Of a DNA stretch of 64,000 nucleotides, positions 1 to 12,409 are shown piece by piece. The notes below the pieces were generated by a model. The model was given only the letters and a program-made list of their open reading frames with translations, was not told the origin of the DNA and did not search any database. Position 1 is the first letter of the stretch; every line of letters starts with the position of its first letter. The stretch spans positions 124,001 through 188,000 of the forward strand of contig NZ_LQPZ01000008.1 of NCBI RefSeq assembly GCF_002102395.1, read 5' to 3'. This DNA is from Mycolicibacillus trivialis (GTDB lineage: Bacteria > Actinomycetota > Actinomycetes > Mycobacteriales > Mycobacteriaceae). Both the position numbers and the translations under genes were made by a program.

Positions 1-25
1 GCGCGCGTTGCGCGCCGCGCCGTGA
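1..25 (+). CDS. ribH: C-terminal tail of 6,7-dimethyl-8-ribityllumazine synthase (partial)
   Basis: Only the last seven codons are inside the window. Frame 2 reads RALRAAP then TGA at 23-25. This resembles the C-terminus I recall for mycobacterial lumazine synthase (ending LRELRAHS in M. tuberculosis), and ribH precedes the next gene in that genome. RibH makes the lumazine precursor of riboflavin. Its TGA overlaps the GTG of the next gene. The call rests on position plus a very short match, so it is tentative. Confidence 0.45.
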
Positions 26-486
26 CCGCCGCCGACGGCGACTGGGACGCCGAGATCCGGCCGCACCGGGTGAAGCTGTTCGTCTACACCGCGGCGATCC
101 TCATCGCCGGGGTGCACATCGCGGTGAGCCTGCTGCTGACCATCGGCTCCACCGGCGTGCTGTTCCGCACCTACGACCAGTTCGCGGTCGCCACGATCGG
201 GCTGATCATCGCCGGGTTCGTGCTGCTGTTCGGCCGGCCGCGGCTGCGGGTGGGCGCCGCCGGGCTGTCGGTGCGCAACGTCTTCGGCGACAAACTGGTG
301 CCGTGGAGCGCGGTCACCGGCGTCACCTTCCCCGCCCATGCCCGCTGGGCCCGGGTGGACCTGCCCGACGACGAATACATCCCGCTGATGGCGATCCAGG
401 CCATCGACGGCGACCGCGCCGTCGCGGCCATGGACACGGTGCGTGAACTGCTGGCCCGCTACCGGCCGGACGCGGCCGCCGCCTGA
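22..486 (+). CDS. PH-domain membrane protein, Rv1417-like
   Basis: A 154-residue protein with two hydrophobic membrane segments (about residues 20-42 and 54-72), followed by a soluble half (about 73-145) resembling the small bacterial PH domain (bPH2/PF10756 type), with a typical GLSVRN...VPWSAVTGV pattern. Length and position between ribH and uvrC match M. tuberculosis Rv1417. The GTG at 22 overlaps the upstream TGA (GTGA), suggesting translational coupling to ribH. No catalytic residues are visible. The family has no established biochemical role, so function is unknown. The reading frame stays open to the window edge, so the start is inferred from the overlap. Confidence 0.75.
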   Translation: MTAADGDWDAEIRPHRVKLFVYTAAILIAGVHIAVSLLLTIGSTGVLFRTYDQFAVATIGLIIAGFVLLFGRPRLRVGAAGLSVRNVFGDKLVPWSAVTGVTFPAHARWARVDLPDDEYIPLMAIQAIDGDRAVAAMDTVRELLARYRPDAAAA

Positions 487-497
487 CCGCCGAACGC

Positions 498-503
498 TAG
501 CCT
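498..503 (+). promoter_or_regulatory. -10 element of uvrC (leaderless promoter)
   Basis: TAGCCT fits the mycobacterial TANNNT -10 consensus and lies 7 nt before the uvrC GTG at 511, so the predicted transcript starts at or next to the start codon. The GGAGG at 505-509 ends only one base before the GTG, too close to act as a normal ribosome binding site. Confidence 0.5.
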
Positions 504-510
504 TGGAGGC

Positions 511-2460
511 GTGCCCGACCCCGCGACCTACCGGCCGGCGCCCGGCTCCATCCCGGTGGAACCGGGCGTCTACCGCTTCCTCGACATCCACGGCCGGGTC
601 ATCTACGTGGGCAAGGCGAAAAACCTGCGCAGCCGGCTGACGTCCTACTTCGCCGACATCGCCGGGCTGCACCCGCGCACCCGACAGATGGTGACCACCG
701 CGGCCAATGTCGAGTGGACAGTGGTCAGCACCGAAGTCGAGGCGCTCCAGCTGGAATACAACTGGATCAAGGAGTTCGACCCGCGGTTCAACGTCCGCTA
801 CCGCGACGACAAGACCTACCCGGTGCTCGCGGTCACCCTCAACGAGCAATACCCGCGGCTGATGGTCTACCGCGGCCCGCGACGCAAAGGGGTGCGCTAC
901 TTCGGCCCGTACTCCCATGCCTGGGCGATCCGGGAGACCCTCGATCTGCTCACCCGGGTGTTCCCGGCACGCACCTGCTCGGCCGGGGTGTTCCGGCGCC
1001 ACCAGCAGATCGGCCGGCCCTGCCTGCTCGGCTACATCGACAAGTGCGCCGCGCCGTGCGTGGACCGGGTCAGCGCCGAGGAACACCGCAAGATCGTCGA
1101 GGACTTCTGCGACTTCCTGTCCGGCAAGACCGACCGGTTCGCGCGGAACCTGGAACAGCAGATGGCCGCCGCCGCAGAAGATCTCGACTTCGAGCGGGCC
1201 GCCCGGCTTCGCGACGACCTGGCCGCACTGCGCCGCGCCATGGAGAAGCAGGCCGTGGTGCTCGGCGACGGCACCGACGCCGACGTCATGGCCTTCGCCG
1301 AGGACGAGTTGGAGGCCGCCGTCCAGGTCTTCCACGTGCGCGGTGGCCGGGTCCGGGGGCAACGCGGCTGGATCGTCGAAAAGTCCGGCGACCCCGACGA
1401 TTCCGGCTCCGAGCGGTTGGTCGAGCAGTTCCTCACCCAGTTCTACGGCGACCAGGCCGCGCTGGACGGCGCGGCCGACGGCGGCGGGGGCGCGGTCGAC
1501 GAAGCCGCCAACCCGGTGCCGCGCGAAGTGCTGGTGCCGTGCCTGCCGTCCGGTGCCGAGCAGGTCGGCCAGTGGCTGTCCGGGCTGCGCGGATCGCGGG
1601 TGGTGCTGCGGGTCCCGCAGCGCGGGGACAAGAAATCGCTGGCGGACACGGTGCACCGCAATGCCGTCGAGGCGCTGCAGCAGCACAAACTGCGCCGGGC
1701 AGGGGATTTCACCGCCCGCTCGGCGGCGCTGCAAAGCATCCAGGACGCACTCGGGCTGGCCGAGGCGCCACTGCGCATCGAATGCGTCGACGTCAGCCAC
1801 GTGCAGGGCACCGACGTCGTCGCATCGCTGGTGGTGTTCGAAGACGGGCTGCCGCGCCGCTCGGACTACCGGCGGTTCGAGATCCGCGGCGCCGCGGGTG
1901 ACGGACGCTCCGACGACGTCGCCTCCATCGCCGAGGTCACCCGCCGCCGCTTCGCCCGCCACCTGGAAGAGCAGCAAGCCCTTGCCCCGGAAGGCAAGTC
2001 ACGGCGCTTCGCCTACCCGCCGAACCTGTTCGTGGTCGACGGCGGCGCCCCGCAGGTCAACGCGGCCGCCGCGGCGCTGGACGACCTCGGCATCCGCGAC
2101 GTGGCGGTGATCGGGCTGGCCAAACGCCTCGAGGAGGTGTGGGTGCCCGCCGAACCGGACCCGGTGATCCTGCCGCGGCGCAGCGACGGGCTCTACCTGC
2201 TGCAGCGCGTCCGTGACGAGGCGCACCGCTTCGCCATCGCCTACCACCGCAGCAAACGCTCCAAACGGATGACCGCCTCGGCGCTGGACTCGGTCCGCGG
2301 GCTGGGGGAGACTCGCCGCCGTGCCCTGGTCAGTCATTTCGGTTCGGTGGCGGCCATCCGCAGCGCCACCGTGGAGGAGATCAGCACCGTGCCCGGGATC
2401 GGCGCGGTGACCGCCGCGGCGGTGCTCGCCGCACTCAGCGAGGAGCCGACACAGCGATGA
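511..2460 (+). CDS. uvrC: UvrABC excinuclease subunit C
   Basis: A 649-residue nuclease of nucleotide excision repair that makes the 3' and 5' incisions beside bulky DNA lesions after UvrA/UvrB loading. The N-terminal GIY-YIG domain shows GVY at 19-21 and [12 protein letters not shown] at 32-43. A UVR motif that contacts UvrB lies near residues 214-245. The RNase H-like endonuclease domain has D427-V-S-H430, and the C-terminus has a double helix-hairpin-helix ([21 protein letters not shown]). The start MPDPATYRP matches mycobacterial UvrC. Its stop overlaps rapZ by 4 nt (ATGA), so it heads the uvrC-rapZ-yvcK-whiA operon. Confidence 0.97.
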   Translation: MPDPATYRPAPGSIPVEPGVYRFLDIHGRVIYVGKAKNLRSRLTSYFADIAGLHPRTRQMVTTAANVEWTVVSTEVEALQLEYNWIKEFDPRFNVRYRDDKTYPVLAVTLNEQYPRLMVYRGPRRKGVRYFGPYSHAWAIRETLDLLTRVFPARTCSAGVFRRHQQIGRPCLLGYIDKCAAPCVDRVSAEEHRKIVEDFCDFLSGKTDRFARNLEQQMAAAAEDLDFERAARLRDDLAALRRAMEKQAVVLGDGTDADVMAFAEDELEAAVQVFHVRGGRVRGQRGWIVEKSGDPDDSGSERLVEQFLTQFYGDQAALDGAADGGGGAVDEAANPVPREVLVPCLPSGAEQVGQWLSGLRGSRVVLRVPQRGDKKSLADTVHRNAVEALQQHKLRRAGDFTARSAALQSIQDALGLAEAPLRIECVDVSHVQGTDVVASLVVFEDGLPRRSDYRRFEIRGAAGDGRSDDVASIAEVTRRRFARHLEEQQALAPEGKSRRFAYPPNLFVVDGGAPQVNAAAAALDDLGIRDVAVIGLAKRLEEVWVPAEPDPVILPRRSDGLYLLQRVRDEAHRFAIAYHRSKRSKRMTASALDSVRGLGETRRRALVSHFGSVAAIRSATVEEISTVPGIGAVTAAAVLAALSEEPTQR

Positions 2461-3356
2461 CCCCGGCCGACAACCCCGCCGACGCAATCGGAGCCGGCAT
2501 CGACGTGGTGCTGGTGACCGGCCTCTCCGGCGCCGGGCGCGGCACCGCGGCCAAGGTGCTCGAAGACCTCGGCTGGTATGTCGCCGACAACCTGCCGCCC
2601 GAATTGATCACCCGCATGGTGGATCTGGGGCTGGCGGCCGGCTCACGGATCACCGAACTCGCCGTGGTGATGGACGTACGCTCCCGCGGCTTCACCGGGG
2701 ACCTGGACTGGGTGCGCACCGACCTGGCCACCCGCGGCATCATTCCGCGGGTGCTGTTCCTCGACGCCTCCGACGACATGCTGGTGCGCCGCTACGAACA
2801 CAACCGGCGCAGCCACCCACTGCAGGGCCAACAGACCCTCACCGAGGGCATCGCCGCCGAACGGCGGCTGCTGGAACCGGTCCGCGCCGCCGCAGATCTG
2901 GTCATCGACACCTCGACCATGTCGGTGCGCGAACTGCGCGAGACGATCGAGGACGCGTTCGGCAACGAGGCGGCGGCCCAGACCTCGGTCACCCTGGAGT
3001 CCTTCGGCTTCAAATACGGGCTGCCGATGGATGCCGACATGGTGATGGACGTGCGGTTCCTGCCCAACCCGCACTGGGTCGACGAACTGCGGCCGCGCAC
3101 CGGGCAGGACCCGGCGGTCAGCGACTACGTCCTGCGCCAACCGGGTGCGACGGCATTCCTGGATACGTACCATCGACTGCTGTCGCTGGTTGTCGACGGC
3201 TACCGCCGGGAGGGGAAGCGCTACATGACGGTTGCGATCGGTTGCACCGGCGGAAAACACCGCAGTGTGGCCATCGCCGAGGAACTGGCGCGTCGCCTCG
3301 AACCCGACGACGGGCTGTCGGTGCGGGTGCTGCACCGGGACCTGGGCCGCGAATGA
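2457..3356 (+). CDS. rapZ: RapZ/YvcJ-family nucleotide-binding protein
   Basis: A 299-residue P-loop protein (Rv1421 family). In E. coli RapZ is an RNA adaptor controlling GlmS synthesis; in Gram-positives YvcJ is a GTP/ATP-binding protein of unclear role. The N-terminal P-loop is GLSGAGRGT at residues 22-30, with Arg28 in the usual Lys position. The C-terminal domain has the conserved [21 protein letters not shown] and [14 protein letters not shown] signatures. It sits in the widely conserved uvrC-rapZ-yvcK-whiA operon, overlapping uvrC by 4 nt and followed 10 nt later by yvcK. Its exact role in mycobacteria is not settled by sequence. Confidence 0.93.
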   Translation: MTPADNPADAIGAGIDVVLVTGLSGAGRGTAAKVLEDLGWYVADNLPPELITRMVDLGLAAGSRITELAVVMDVRSRGFTGDLDWVRTDLATRGIIPRVLFLDASDDMLVRRYEHNRRSHPLQGQQTLTEGIAAERRLLEPVRAAADLVIDTSTMSVRELRETIEDAFGNEAAAQTSVTLESFGFKYGLPMDADMVMDVRFLPNPHWVDELRPRTGQDPAVSDYVLRQPGATAFLDTYHRLLSLVVDGYRREGKRYMTVAIGCTGGKHRSVAIAEELARRLEPDDGLSVRVLHRDLGRE

Positions 3357-3366
3357 GGCCGCGCCG

Positions 3367-4416
3367 ATGAGGCAGGGCAACGACCTGAGCATCGTCGCCC
3401 TCGGCGGCGGCCACGGCCTGTACGCGACGCTGTCGGCGGCCCGCCGGCTCACCCCGCGGGTCACCGCGGTGGTCACCGTCGCCGACGACGGCGGATCCTC
3501 CGGCCGGCTGCGCAGCGAGATCGACATCGTCCCGCCCGGCGACCTGCGGATGGCGTTGGCGGCGCTGGCCTCCGACAGCCCGCAGGGTCGGCTGTGGGCC
3601 ACCATCATCCAGCACCGGTTCGGCGGCAGCGGCGCGTTGGCCGGCCACCCGATCGGCAACCTGATGCTCGCCGGGCTCAGCGAGGTCCTCAACGACCCGG
3701 TCGCCGCCCTCGACGAGCTGGGCCGGGTGCTCGGGGTCAAGGGCCGGGTGCTGCCGATGTGCCCGATCGCGCTGCAGATCGAGGCCGACGTCGCCGGCCT
3801 GGAGACCGACCCGCGGATGTTCCGGGTGATCCGCGGCCAGGTCGCGGTCGCGACCACCCCGGGCAAGGTGCGCCGGGTGCGGCTGCAGCCGGGCAACCCG
3901 CCGGCCACCCGGCAGGCCGTCGACGCGATCATGGCCGCCGACCTGGTGGTGCTCGGGCCGGGCTCCTGGTTCACCAGCGTGATCCCGCACGTGCTGGTGC
4001 CGGAGCTGGCCGTCGCGCTGCGCGAGACCGCGGCGCGGCGCGCCCTGGTGCTCAACCTGGTCGCCGAGCCGGGGGAGACCGCCGGCTTCTCCACCGAACG
4101 GCACCTGCACGTGCTGGCCCAGCATGCGCCCGGATTCACCGTCCACGACGTCATCGTCGACGCGGCCGGGGTGGCCGGGGAACGCGAACGCGACCAGTTG
4201 CGGCGGGCCGCAACCCTGCTGGACGCCGCCGTCCAGTTTGCCGACGTGGCCCGACCTGGTACACCTTTACATGACCCGGGCAAGCTGGCCGCCGCGTTGG
4301 ACGCGGTGCGGATGCGCGGTGCCGGCTCGGCGGCAGCCACCGCCCCGGTGCGGGTCGAGCACTCACGGCAGCGTGCCGGTGCGGAGGGTCCGGGAGGTGA
4401 CGACGGGTGGCGATGA
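3367..4416 (+). CDS. yvcK: YvcK/CuvA, CofD-like gluconeogenesis and envelope regulator
   Basis: A 349-residue Rossmann-like protein of the CofD/YvcK family. It opens with [15 protein letters not shown], then [13 protein letters not shown] and [12 protein letters not shown], the residues that bind UDP-sugar or phosphate ligands in homologues. The mycobacterial orthologue (Rv1422, CuvA) is needed for correct cell-wall growth and carbon use and is a Ser/Thr kinase substrate. The C-terminal approx. 30 residues are low-complexity and poorly conserved. The ATG at 3367 was chosen because the family start motif follows directly; longer in-frame starts lie inside rapZ. The stop overlaps whiA by 4 nt. 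Confidence 0.93.
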   Translation: MRQGNDLSIVALGGGHGLYATLSAARRLTPRVTAVVTVADDGGSSGRLRSEIDIVPPGDLRMALAALASDSPQGRLWATIIQHRFGGSGALAGHPIGNLMLAGLSEVLNDPVAALDELGRVLGVKGRVLPMCPIALQIEADVAGLETDPRMFRVIRGQVAVATTPGKVRRVRLQPGNPPATRQAVDAIMAADLVVLGPGSWFTSVIPHVLVPELAVALRETAARRALVLNLVAEPGETAGFSTERHLHVLAQHAPGFTVHDVIVDAAGVAGERERDQLRRAATLLDAAVQFADVARPGTPLHDPGKLAAALDAVRMRGAGSAAATAPVRVEHSRQRAGAEGPGGDDGWR

Positions 4417-5390
4417 CGGCCCAGGTCAAAGAGGAGCTGAGTCGGCTGCCGGTGACCGCGGTCAGCGCCCGGCGCGCCGAGGTGGCCTCGCTGCTGCGCT
4501 TCGCCGGTGGCCTGCACATCGTCAACGGCCGGGTGGTCGTGGAGGCCGAACTGGACCTCGACGGCATCGCCCGGCGGCTGCGCAAGGACATCTTCGACCT
4601 GTACGGCTACACCGCCAACGTGCGGGTGTTGCCGGCCACCGGGATCCGCAAGAGCACCCGGTATGTGCTGCAGGTCGCCGCCGACGGGGAGGCGCTGGCC
4701 CGCCAGACCGGGCTGCTGGACCTGCGCGGCCGGCCGGTGCGCGGACTGCCCGCCCAGGTCGTCGGCGGCAGCGTCATCGATTCCGAAGCCGCCTGGCGCG
4801 GCGCGTTTCTGGCGCACGGCTCGCTCACCGAGCCGGGCCGGTCCTCGGCGTTGGAGGTCAACTGCCCCGGACCGGAGGCGGCGCTGGCGCTGGTGGGTGC
4901 GGCCCGGCGGCTGGGGGTGGCCGCCAAGGCGCGCGAGGTCCGCGGTGTCGACCGGGTGGTGGTGCGGGACGGCGAGGCCATCGGGGCGCTGCTGACCCGG
5001 ATGGGCGCCCAGGACACCCGGGTGATCTGGGAGGAACGCCGGATGCGCCGCGAGGTGCGGGCCACCGCCAACCGGCTGGCCAACTTCGACGACGCCAACC
5101 TGCGCCGCTCGGCGCGGGCCGCGGTCGCCGCCGCGGCCCGGGTGGAACGCGCCCTGGAGATCCTCGGCGACACCGTGCCCGCCCACCTGGCCGAGGCCGG
5201 GAAGCTGCGCGTCGAGCACCGGCAGGCGTCGCTGGAGGAACTGGGCCGGCTGGCCGACCCGCCGATGACCAAGGACGCGGTGGCCGGGCGGATCCGCCGG
5301 CTGCTGTCGATGGCCGACCGCAAAGCCAAGCAGGACGGGGTGCCCGACACCGAGTCGGCGGTCACCCCCGACCTGCTCGAGGACGCCTGA
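4413..5390 (+). CDS. whiA: WhiA sporulation/cell-division type DNA-binding regulator
   Basis: A 325-residue member of the WhiA family: an N-terminal degenerate LAGLIDADG-like homing-endonuclease fold (about residues 10-200, no longer a nuclease) joined to a C-terminal helix-turn-helix (about 225-310, including [23 protein letters not shown]). In Streptomyces WhiA activates division genes with WhiB; mycobacterial orthologues are presumed regulators. The ATG at 4413 gives the M. tuberculosis length of 325 residues and an ATGA overlap with yvcK. A GTG at 4407 would add only two residues. It is the last gene of the operon; 122 bp separate it from gap. Confidence 0.95.
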   Translation: MTAQVKEELSRLPVTAVSARRAEVASLLRFAGGLHIVNGRVVVEAELDLDGIARRLRKDIFDLYGYTANVRVLPATGIRKSTRYVLQVAADGEALARQTGLLDLRGRPVRGLPAQVVGGSVIDSEAAWRGAFLAHGSLTEPGRSSALEVNCPGPEAALALVGAARRLGVAAKAREVRGVDRVVVRDGEAIGALLTRMGAQDTRVIWEERRMRREVRATANRLANFDDANLRRSARAAVAAAARVERALEILGDTVPAHLAEAGKLRVEHRQASLEELGRLADPPMTKDAVAGRIRRLLSMADRKAKQDGVPDTESAVTPDLLEDA

Positions 5391-5446
5391 GTCGCCACCG
5401 GACCGGGAGCGGCAGGGCTGCACGTCCGCGCCGTGCCCGCGCCCAT

Positions 5447-7758
<2,312 letters not shown>

Positions 7759-7792
7759 CCCCCGCACCCGACCCCCGCATCGAAGGACAGCC

Positions 7793-8578
7793 ATGAGCCG
7801 CAAGCCGCTGATCGCCGGCAACTGGAAGATGAACCTCAACCACTTCGAGGCGATCGCCCTGGTGCAGAAGATCGCGTTTTCGTTGCCGGACAAGTACTTC
7901 GATAAGGTCGACGTCACGGTGCTGCCGCCGTTCACCGACCTGCGCAGCGTGCAGAGCCTGGTCGACGGCGACAAGCTGCGGCTGACCTACGGCGCCCAGG
8001 ACCTCTCCCAGCACGACTCCGGCGCCTACACCGGCGAGATCAGCGGTGCCTTCCTGGCCAAGCTGGGCTGCAGTTTCGTGGTGGTCGGGCACTCCGAACG
8101 GCGCAGCTACCACGGCGAGGACGACGCGCTGGTGGCCGCCAAGGCGGCCGCCGCCCTCAAACACGAGATCACCCCGATCGTCTGCGTGGGGGAGGGCCTG
8201 GAGGTCCGGGAGGCCGGCGGCCACGTCGAGCACTGCACCGAGCAGGTGCGCGGTTCGCTGGCCGGGCTGTCCGCGGAGCAGATCGCTGCCTGCGTCATCG
8301 CCTACGAACCGGTCTGGGCGATCGGCACCGGCCGGGTGGCCGGTCCCGCCGACGCCCAGGAGGTGTGCAAGGAGATCCGTGGGGTGCTGGCCGAACTGGC
8401 CTCCCCGGCGGTCGCCGACGCCGTGCGGGTGCTCTACGGCGGTTCGGTCAACGCCAAGAACATCGGCGAGCTCATCGCCAGCGATGACGTCGACGGCGCG
8501 CTGGTGGGCGGGGCGTCGCTGGACGGCGAGCAGTTCGCCACGCTGTCCGCGATCGCCGCGGGCGGCCCGCTGCCGTAA
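7793..8578 (+). CDS. tpiA: Triosephosphate isomerase
   Basis: A 261-residue TIM-barrel enzyme interconverting dihydroxyacetone phosphate and glyceraldehyde 3-phosphate. Catalytic residues are all visible: Asn10 and Lys12 in AGNWKMN, the electrophile His100 in VVVGHSERR, and the base Glu172 in [11 protein letters not shown], followed by the flexible loop-6 region. The phosphate-binding YGGSV is near residue 218. The ATG at 7793 follows an AAGGACAG ribosome binding site. Third gene of gap-pgk-tpiA, 34 bp after pgk. Confidence 0.97.
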   Translation: MSRKPLIAGNWKMNLNHFEAIALVQKIAFSLPDKYFDKVDVTVLPPFTDLRSVQSLVDGDKLRLTYGAQDLSQHDSGAYTGEISGAFLAKLGCSFVVVGHSERRSYHGEDDALVAAKAAAALKHEITPIVCVGEGLEVREAGGHVEHCTEQVRGSLAGLSAEQIAACVIAYEPVWAIGTGRVAGPADAQEVCKEIRGVLAELASPAVADAVRVLYGGSVNAKNIGELIASDDVDGALVGGASLDGEQFATLSAIAAGGPLP

Positions 8579-8654
8579 CTGCGACCGCCGTGGCGACCGG
8601 TGTGCTGTACTTGACAATGAGTACCACGAAGCGACGGATGGCTGGGGGACGGAC

Positions 8655-8882
8655 ATGACGGTGCAGGACGGCAAGGACGTGACCACCGACAGTCGGGTGC
8701 GGGTGTTCGCCGGCACCGACGCGGAGGCCACCGGGGTGGTCGTCGACGACTTCGGTGAGGCCGCCGGATTCGCCGTCGAGGTCGGCGGCAACCACATCGC
8801 CGACCCCGCCCGCCGCTACGCGGTGCTCCTCGACGACGGTGGACTGGTCTTCGCCGACACCGCCGACCTCGCCGCCGAATAG
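8655..8882 (+). CDS. Small hypothetical protein between tpiA and secG
   Basis: A 75-residue acidic, soluble protein that I do not recognise. It lacks a signal peptide, membrane segment or cysteines. The middle (VRVFAGTDAEATGVVVDDFG, then FAVEVGG) has the alternating hydrophobic and glycine pattern of a small beta-barrel such as an SH3-like or KOW-like fold, but this is only an impression. The ATG at 8655 is preceded by a purine-rich GGGGGACGGAC. Codon usage shows the strong third-position G/C bias of its neighbours, which supports real coding. It ends 32 nt before secG. Confidence 0.6.
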   Translation: MTVQDGKDVTTDSRVRVFAGTDAEATGVVVDDFGEAAGFAVEVGGNHIADPARRYAVLLDDGGLVFADTADLAAE

Positions 8883-8901
8883 CCGGCCGGGACCGGTGCG
8901 G

Positions 8902-8907
8902 TAGGGT
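8902..8907 (+). promoter_or_regulatory. -10 element of secG (leaderless promoter)
   Basis: TAGGGT matches TANNNT and ends 7 nt before the secG ATG at 8915. No ribosome binding site lies between, so a leaderless secG transcript is predicted. Confidence 0.5.
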
Positions 8908-8914
8908 AACGCCC

Positions 8915-9151
8915 ATGGTTTTGACCCTGCAGATCCTCCTGGTGGTCACCAGCATCCTGGTGATGCTGCTGGTGCTGCTGCACCGGGCCAAGGGCGGCGG
9001 GCTGTCCACCCTGTTCGGTGGCGGCGTCCAGTCCAGCCTGTCCGGGTCGACCGTGGTGGAGAAGAACCTCGACCGTCTGACGCTGTTCGTCTCCGGCATC
9101 TGGATCGTGTCGATCGTCGGCATCGGTCTGCTGATCAAGTACGGCGGTTGA
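8915..9151 (+). CDS. secG: SecG preprotein translocase subunit
   Basis: A 78-residue membrane protein of the SecYEG translocon, which exports unfolded preproteins. Two membrane helices (about residues 3-22 and 53-74) flank the conserved cytosolic loop with [14 protein letters not shown] and [16 protein letters not shown]. Length and motifs are typical for the family. In mycobacteria secG sits just downstream of the glycolytic genes, as here. The start is the only ATG near the conserved N-terminus. Confidence 0.95.
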   Translation: MVLTLQILLVVTSILVMLLVLLHRAKGGGLSTLFGGGVQSSLSGSTVVEKNLDRLTLFVSGIWIVSIVGIGLLIKYGG

Positions 9152-9173
9152 CCCGCACCGTGATACTGGGGGG

Positions 9174-12011
9174 ATGAGCTCTTCCCCCGACACCGACCCC
9201 GGCACGGACTCCGCCCTGGCCCCGATCGGGGCGGTCCACCGCACCCACATCGGCCGGGAGGCCACCGAACCGCTGCGCGCCGATATCCGTCTGCTCGGCG
9301 CCATCCTCGGCGACACCATCCGCGAACAGCACGGTGACGAGGTGTTCGACCTGGTCGAGCGGGCCCGGGTGGAGTCGTTCCGGGTGCGCCGCTCCGAGAT
9401 CGACCGCGCGGACCTGGCGGCGATGTTCGCCGGGCTGGACACCGCCGCGGCGATCCCGGTGATCCGGGCGTTCAGCCATTTTGCGCTCTTGGCCAACGTG
9501 GCCGAGGACATCCACCGGGAACGTCGCCGGGCCGTGCACGTCGCCGCCGGTGAACCACCACCGGACTCCAGCCTGGCCGCCACCTACGCCAAGCTGGACC
9601 GGTTGCGCACCGCCGGACAGTTGGAGACCCCCGCGGTCACCGCGGCGCTGGCCGGCGCCCTGGTCGGGCCGGTCATCACCGCCCATCCCACCGAGACCCG
9701 CCGCCGCAGCGTGTTCACCACCCAGCACCGCATCACCGCGCTGATGCGGCGGCGCGCCGCCGGGCACACCACCACCGATGACGGCCGCGACATCGACCTG
9801 CAGCTACGCCAAGCGATCCTGCTGCTGTGGCAGACCGCGCTGACCCGGCTGACCCGCCCACAGCTCACCGACGAGATCAAGATGGGGCTGCGCTACTACC
9901 CGGCGGCGTTCTTCGACGTGGTGCCGCGGCTCAACGCGGAGCTGCGCGCCGCGCTGCGGCAGCGCTGGCCCGATCCCGCACTACTGGCCGAACCGATCCT
10001 GCGGATGGGCTCCTGGATCGGCGGGGACCGCGACGGCAACCCGAACGTCACCGCCGAGGTGGTCCGCTACGCCACCGGCAGCGCGGCCTACACCCTGTTC
10101 ACCCACTACCTCGGTGAACTGCGGGAGCTGGGCCGGGAGCTGTCGCTGTCGGGGCGGCTGGTCACCGTCAGCCCGGCGCTGAGCGCGCTGGCCGGCGCGG
10201 TGGGGTCGGACTCCAGCGACGACGAACCGTACCGGCAGGTGATCGACCTGATCCGGGCGCGGCTCTCGGCGACCGCGACCGCCCTGCTCGACCGCGACCC
10301 GCCGGAACTGCTGACCCTGGACGTGCCGGCCTACCGCACCGCCGCGGAACTGCGCGCCGACCTCGACACCGTCGACACGTCGCTGCGCGGGCACGGCAGC
10401 AGTGTGCTCGCCGACGACCGGCTGGCGCGGCTGCGCGAGGCGGTGCACGTGTTCGGCTTCCATCTCAGCGGCCTGGACCTGCGGCAGAACTCCGACGTGC
10501 ACGAGGAGGTGATCGCCGAACTCCTGGCCTGGGCGGGGGTGCACCCGGACTACGCCGGCCTCGGCGAGGACGAGCGGGTGGCGCTCTTGGCCGGCGAGCT
10601 GGCCACCCGCCGCCCGCTGCTGCGGCCCGGGGCGGAGCTCTCCGAGGTCGCCACCCGCGAACTCGGGGTGCTCACCGAGGCCGCCCGCGCGGTCGCGGCG
10701 TTCGGGGAGCAGGCGGTGCCCAACTACGTGATCTCGATGTGCCGGTCGGTCTCGGACATGCTGGAGGCGGCGGTCCTGCTCAAGGAGGTGGGCCTGCTCG
10801 ACGCGGCCGGACCCGAGGTGATCAGCCCGGTCGGGGTGGTACCGCTGTTCGAAACCATCGACGACCTGCAGCGCGGCGCCCGGATTCTCACCGACGCCCT
10901 CGCGCTGCCCGGCTACCGGGCGCTGGTCGCCGCGCGCGCCGACACCCAGGAGGTCATGCTCGGATATTCCGACTCCAACAAGGACGGCGGGTACCTCGCG
11001 GCGAACTGGGCGCTCTACCGCGCCGAGCAGGCACTGGTCGACGCTGCGCGGGCCGGCGGGATCCGGCTGCGGCTGTTCCACGGGCGCGGCGGCACCGTCG
11101 GGCGTGGCGGCGGCCCCAGCTACGAGGCGATCCTGGCCCAGCCGCCCGGCGCGGTGGCCGGCGCGTTGCGGCTGACCGAGCAGGGCGAGGTGATCGCCGC
11201 GAAATACGCCGAGCCGCGCGCCGCGCACCGCAACCTCGAGGCGCTGCTGGCCGCCACCTTGGAGTCGACCCTGCTCGACGTCGAGGGCCTCGGCGCCGAC
11301 GCCGAGACCGCCTACACGGTGCTCGACGACCTGGCCGAGCGCGCCGAGCGCGCCTACGCCGCCCTGGTGCACGACACCCCCGGCTTCGTCGACTATTTCA
11401 CCGCGTCCACCCCGGTCACCGAGATCGGGGAGCTCAACATCGGCAGCCGGCCCACCAGCCGCAAACCCACCGCCGCGATCGAGGACCTGCGCGCCATCCC
11501 GTGGGTGCTGTCCTGGAGCCAGTGCCGGGTGATGCTGCCCGGCTGGTACGGGGTGGGCAGCGCCGTCGAATCCTGGCTGACCGCCGGACCCGAGCCGGAA
11601 GCCGACCGACTCGCGGTGCTGCAGGACCTCTACCGCCGGTGGCCGTTTTTCACCACCGTGCTGTCCAACATGGCCCAGGTGCTGGCCAAAACCGATCTGG
11701 GCCTGGCCGCCCGCTACGCCGAACTGGTGCCCGACGAGACGCTGCGCGCCCGGGTGTTCGGCAGCATCTGCGACGAGCACCGCCGCACCCTGGCCGCGCA
11801 CCGGCGCATCACCGGCGACGACAACCTGCTCGCCGACAACCCCGGGCTGGCCCGCTCGGTGTTCAACCGGTTCCCGTACCTGGAGCCGCTCAACCACCTG
11901 CAGGTGGAGCTGCTGCGCCGCTACCGGGCCGGCGACGACGACCCGGCGGTGCAGCGCGGCATCCTGCTGACGATGAGCGGGCTGGCCAGCGCGCTGCGCA
12001 ACAGCGGTTGA
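9174..12011 (+). CDS. ppc: Phosphoenolpyruvate carboxylase
   Basis: A 945-residue anaplerotic enzyme converting phosphoenolpyruvate and bicarbonate to oxaloacetate. Catalytic motifs are intact: [11 protein letters not shown] with His171, [27 protein letters not shown] with Lys603, [20 protein letters not shown] and [13 protein letters not shown]. The C-terminus ends in RNSG, close to the RNTG usual for this enzyme. An ATG at 9174 directly follows a G-rich run that could act as ribosome binding site. M. tuberculosis lacks this gene, while several other mycobacteria have it beside secG. It converges on a minus-strand operon with only 14 bp between stops. Confidence 0.96.
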   Translation: MSSSPDTDPGTDSALAPIGAVHRTHIGREATEPLRADIRLLGAILGDTIREQHGDEVFDLVERARVESFRVRRSEIDRADLAAMFAGLDTAAAIPVIRAFSHFALLANVAEDIHRERRRAVHVAAGEPPPDSSLAATYAKLDRLRTAGQLETPAVTAALAGALVGPVITAHPTETRRRSVFTTQHRITALMRRRAAGHTTTDDGRDIDLQLRQAILLLWQTALTRLTRPQLTDEIKMGLRYYPAAFFDVVPRLNAELRAALRQRWPDPALLAEPILRMGSWIGGDRDGNPNVTAEVVRYATGSAAYTLFTHYLGELRELGRELSLSGRLVTVSPALSALAGAVGSDSSDDEPYRQVIDLIRARLSATATALLDRDPPELLTLDVPAYRTAAELRADLDTVDTSLRGHGSSVLADDRLARLREAVHVFGFHLSGLDLRQNSDVHEEVIAELLAWAGVHPDYAGLGEDERVALLAGELATRRPLLRPGAELSEVATRELGVLTEAARAVAAFGEQAVPNYVISMCRSVSDMLEAAVLLKEVGLLDAAGPEVISPVGVVPLFETIDDLQRGARILTDALALPGYRALVAARADTQEVMLGYSDSNKDGGYLAANWALYRAEQALVDAARAGGIRLRLFHGRGGTVGRGGGPSYEAILAQPPGAVAGALRLTEQGEVIAAKYAEPRAAHRNLEALLAATLESTLLDVEGLGADAETAYTVLDDLAERAERAYAALVHDTPGFVDYFTASTPVTEIGELNIGSRPTSRKPTAAIEDLRAIPWVLSWSQCRVMLPGWYGVGSAVESWLTAGPEPEADRLAVLQDLYRRWPFFTTVLSNMAQVLAKTDLGLAARYAELVPDETLRARVFGSICDEHRRTLAAHRRITGDDNLLADNPGLARSVFNRFPYLEPLNHLQVELLRRYRAGDDDPAVQRGILLTMSGLASALRNSG

Positions 12012-12025
12012 CGTCGTGTCGAGGG

Positions 12026-12409
12026 CTAGCGCCGGGTCCAGCCGAACAGCGTGTTCACCGCGCCGCGCATCGCGGCTTCGGCGGTCGCCAGCGGGGTGGC
12101 CACCGCGCCGCGGATGTCCTTGAGACCGAGCATGTACTCGACGCGCTCGGCGATCGCCTCCAGCCGGTCGACGACCCGACCGAGCGCGGTGGTCACCTCG
12201 TCGAGGCGGCCGAGTGTGGTGTCGAGGTGGTCGAGCGTGCTGTTCAGCGACACCATCGAGTCGTCCAGGCCGTCGATGGTGCCGGACAGCCCGCCGAGCA
12301 CCTCGTCGAGCTGTCCGACGGTGAGGTCGGCGTTCATCGCCGCCTGCGCCAGGGTCTTGATGCGTTCGCGGGCCGGGGTGCGCTCCGAGCGGTCTGCCAT
12401 GGCTGCCAT
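12026..12409 (-). CDS. Coiled-coil protein coupled to pgl (Rv1444c-like)
   Basis: A 127-residue protein of unknown function at the end of the pentose phosphate operon, in the position of M. tuberculosis Rv1444c. Residues 34-90 form an unbroken heptad series, with Leu at 34, 41, 48, 55, 62, 69, 76 and 83 and Val at 90, mostly as LDxxLxx or LxxxLxx repeats. This predicts a parallel coiled coil. There is no signal peptide, membrane segment or Cys. The ATG overlaps the pgl TAA by one base (TAATG), so translation is coupled. A scaffolding role for the pathway enzymes is a guess. Confidence 0.75.
   Translation of the reverse strand: MAAMADRSERTPARERIKTLAQAAMNADLTVGQLDEVLGGLSGTIDGLDDSMVSLNSTLDHLDTTLGRLDEVTTALGRVVDRLEAIAERVEYMLGLKDIRGAVATPLATAEAAMRGAVNTLFGWTRR

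Noticed and set aside
505..509. GGAGG as ribosome binding site of uvrC
   Set aside because: Only one base separates it from the GTG, too short for initiation; the TAGCCT -10 before it favours a leaderless start.
8611..8616. Consensus TTGACA taken as a -35 for the small gene at 8655
   Set aside because: No TANNNT-like hexamer at 16-19 bp spacing; likely a chance match.
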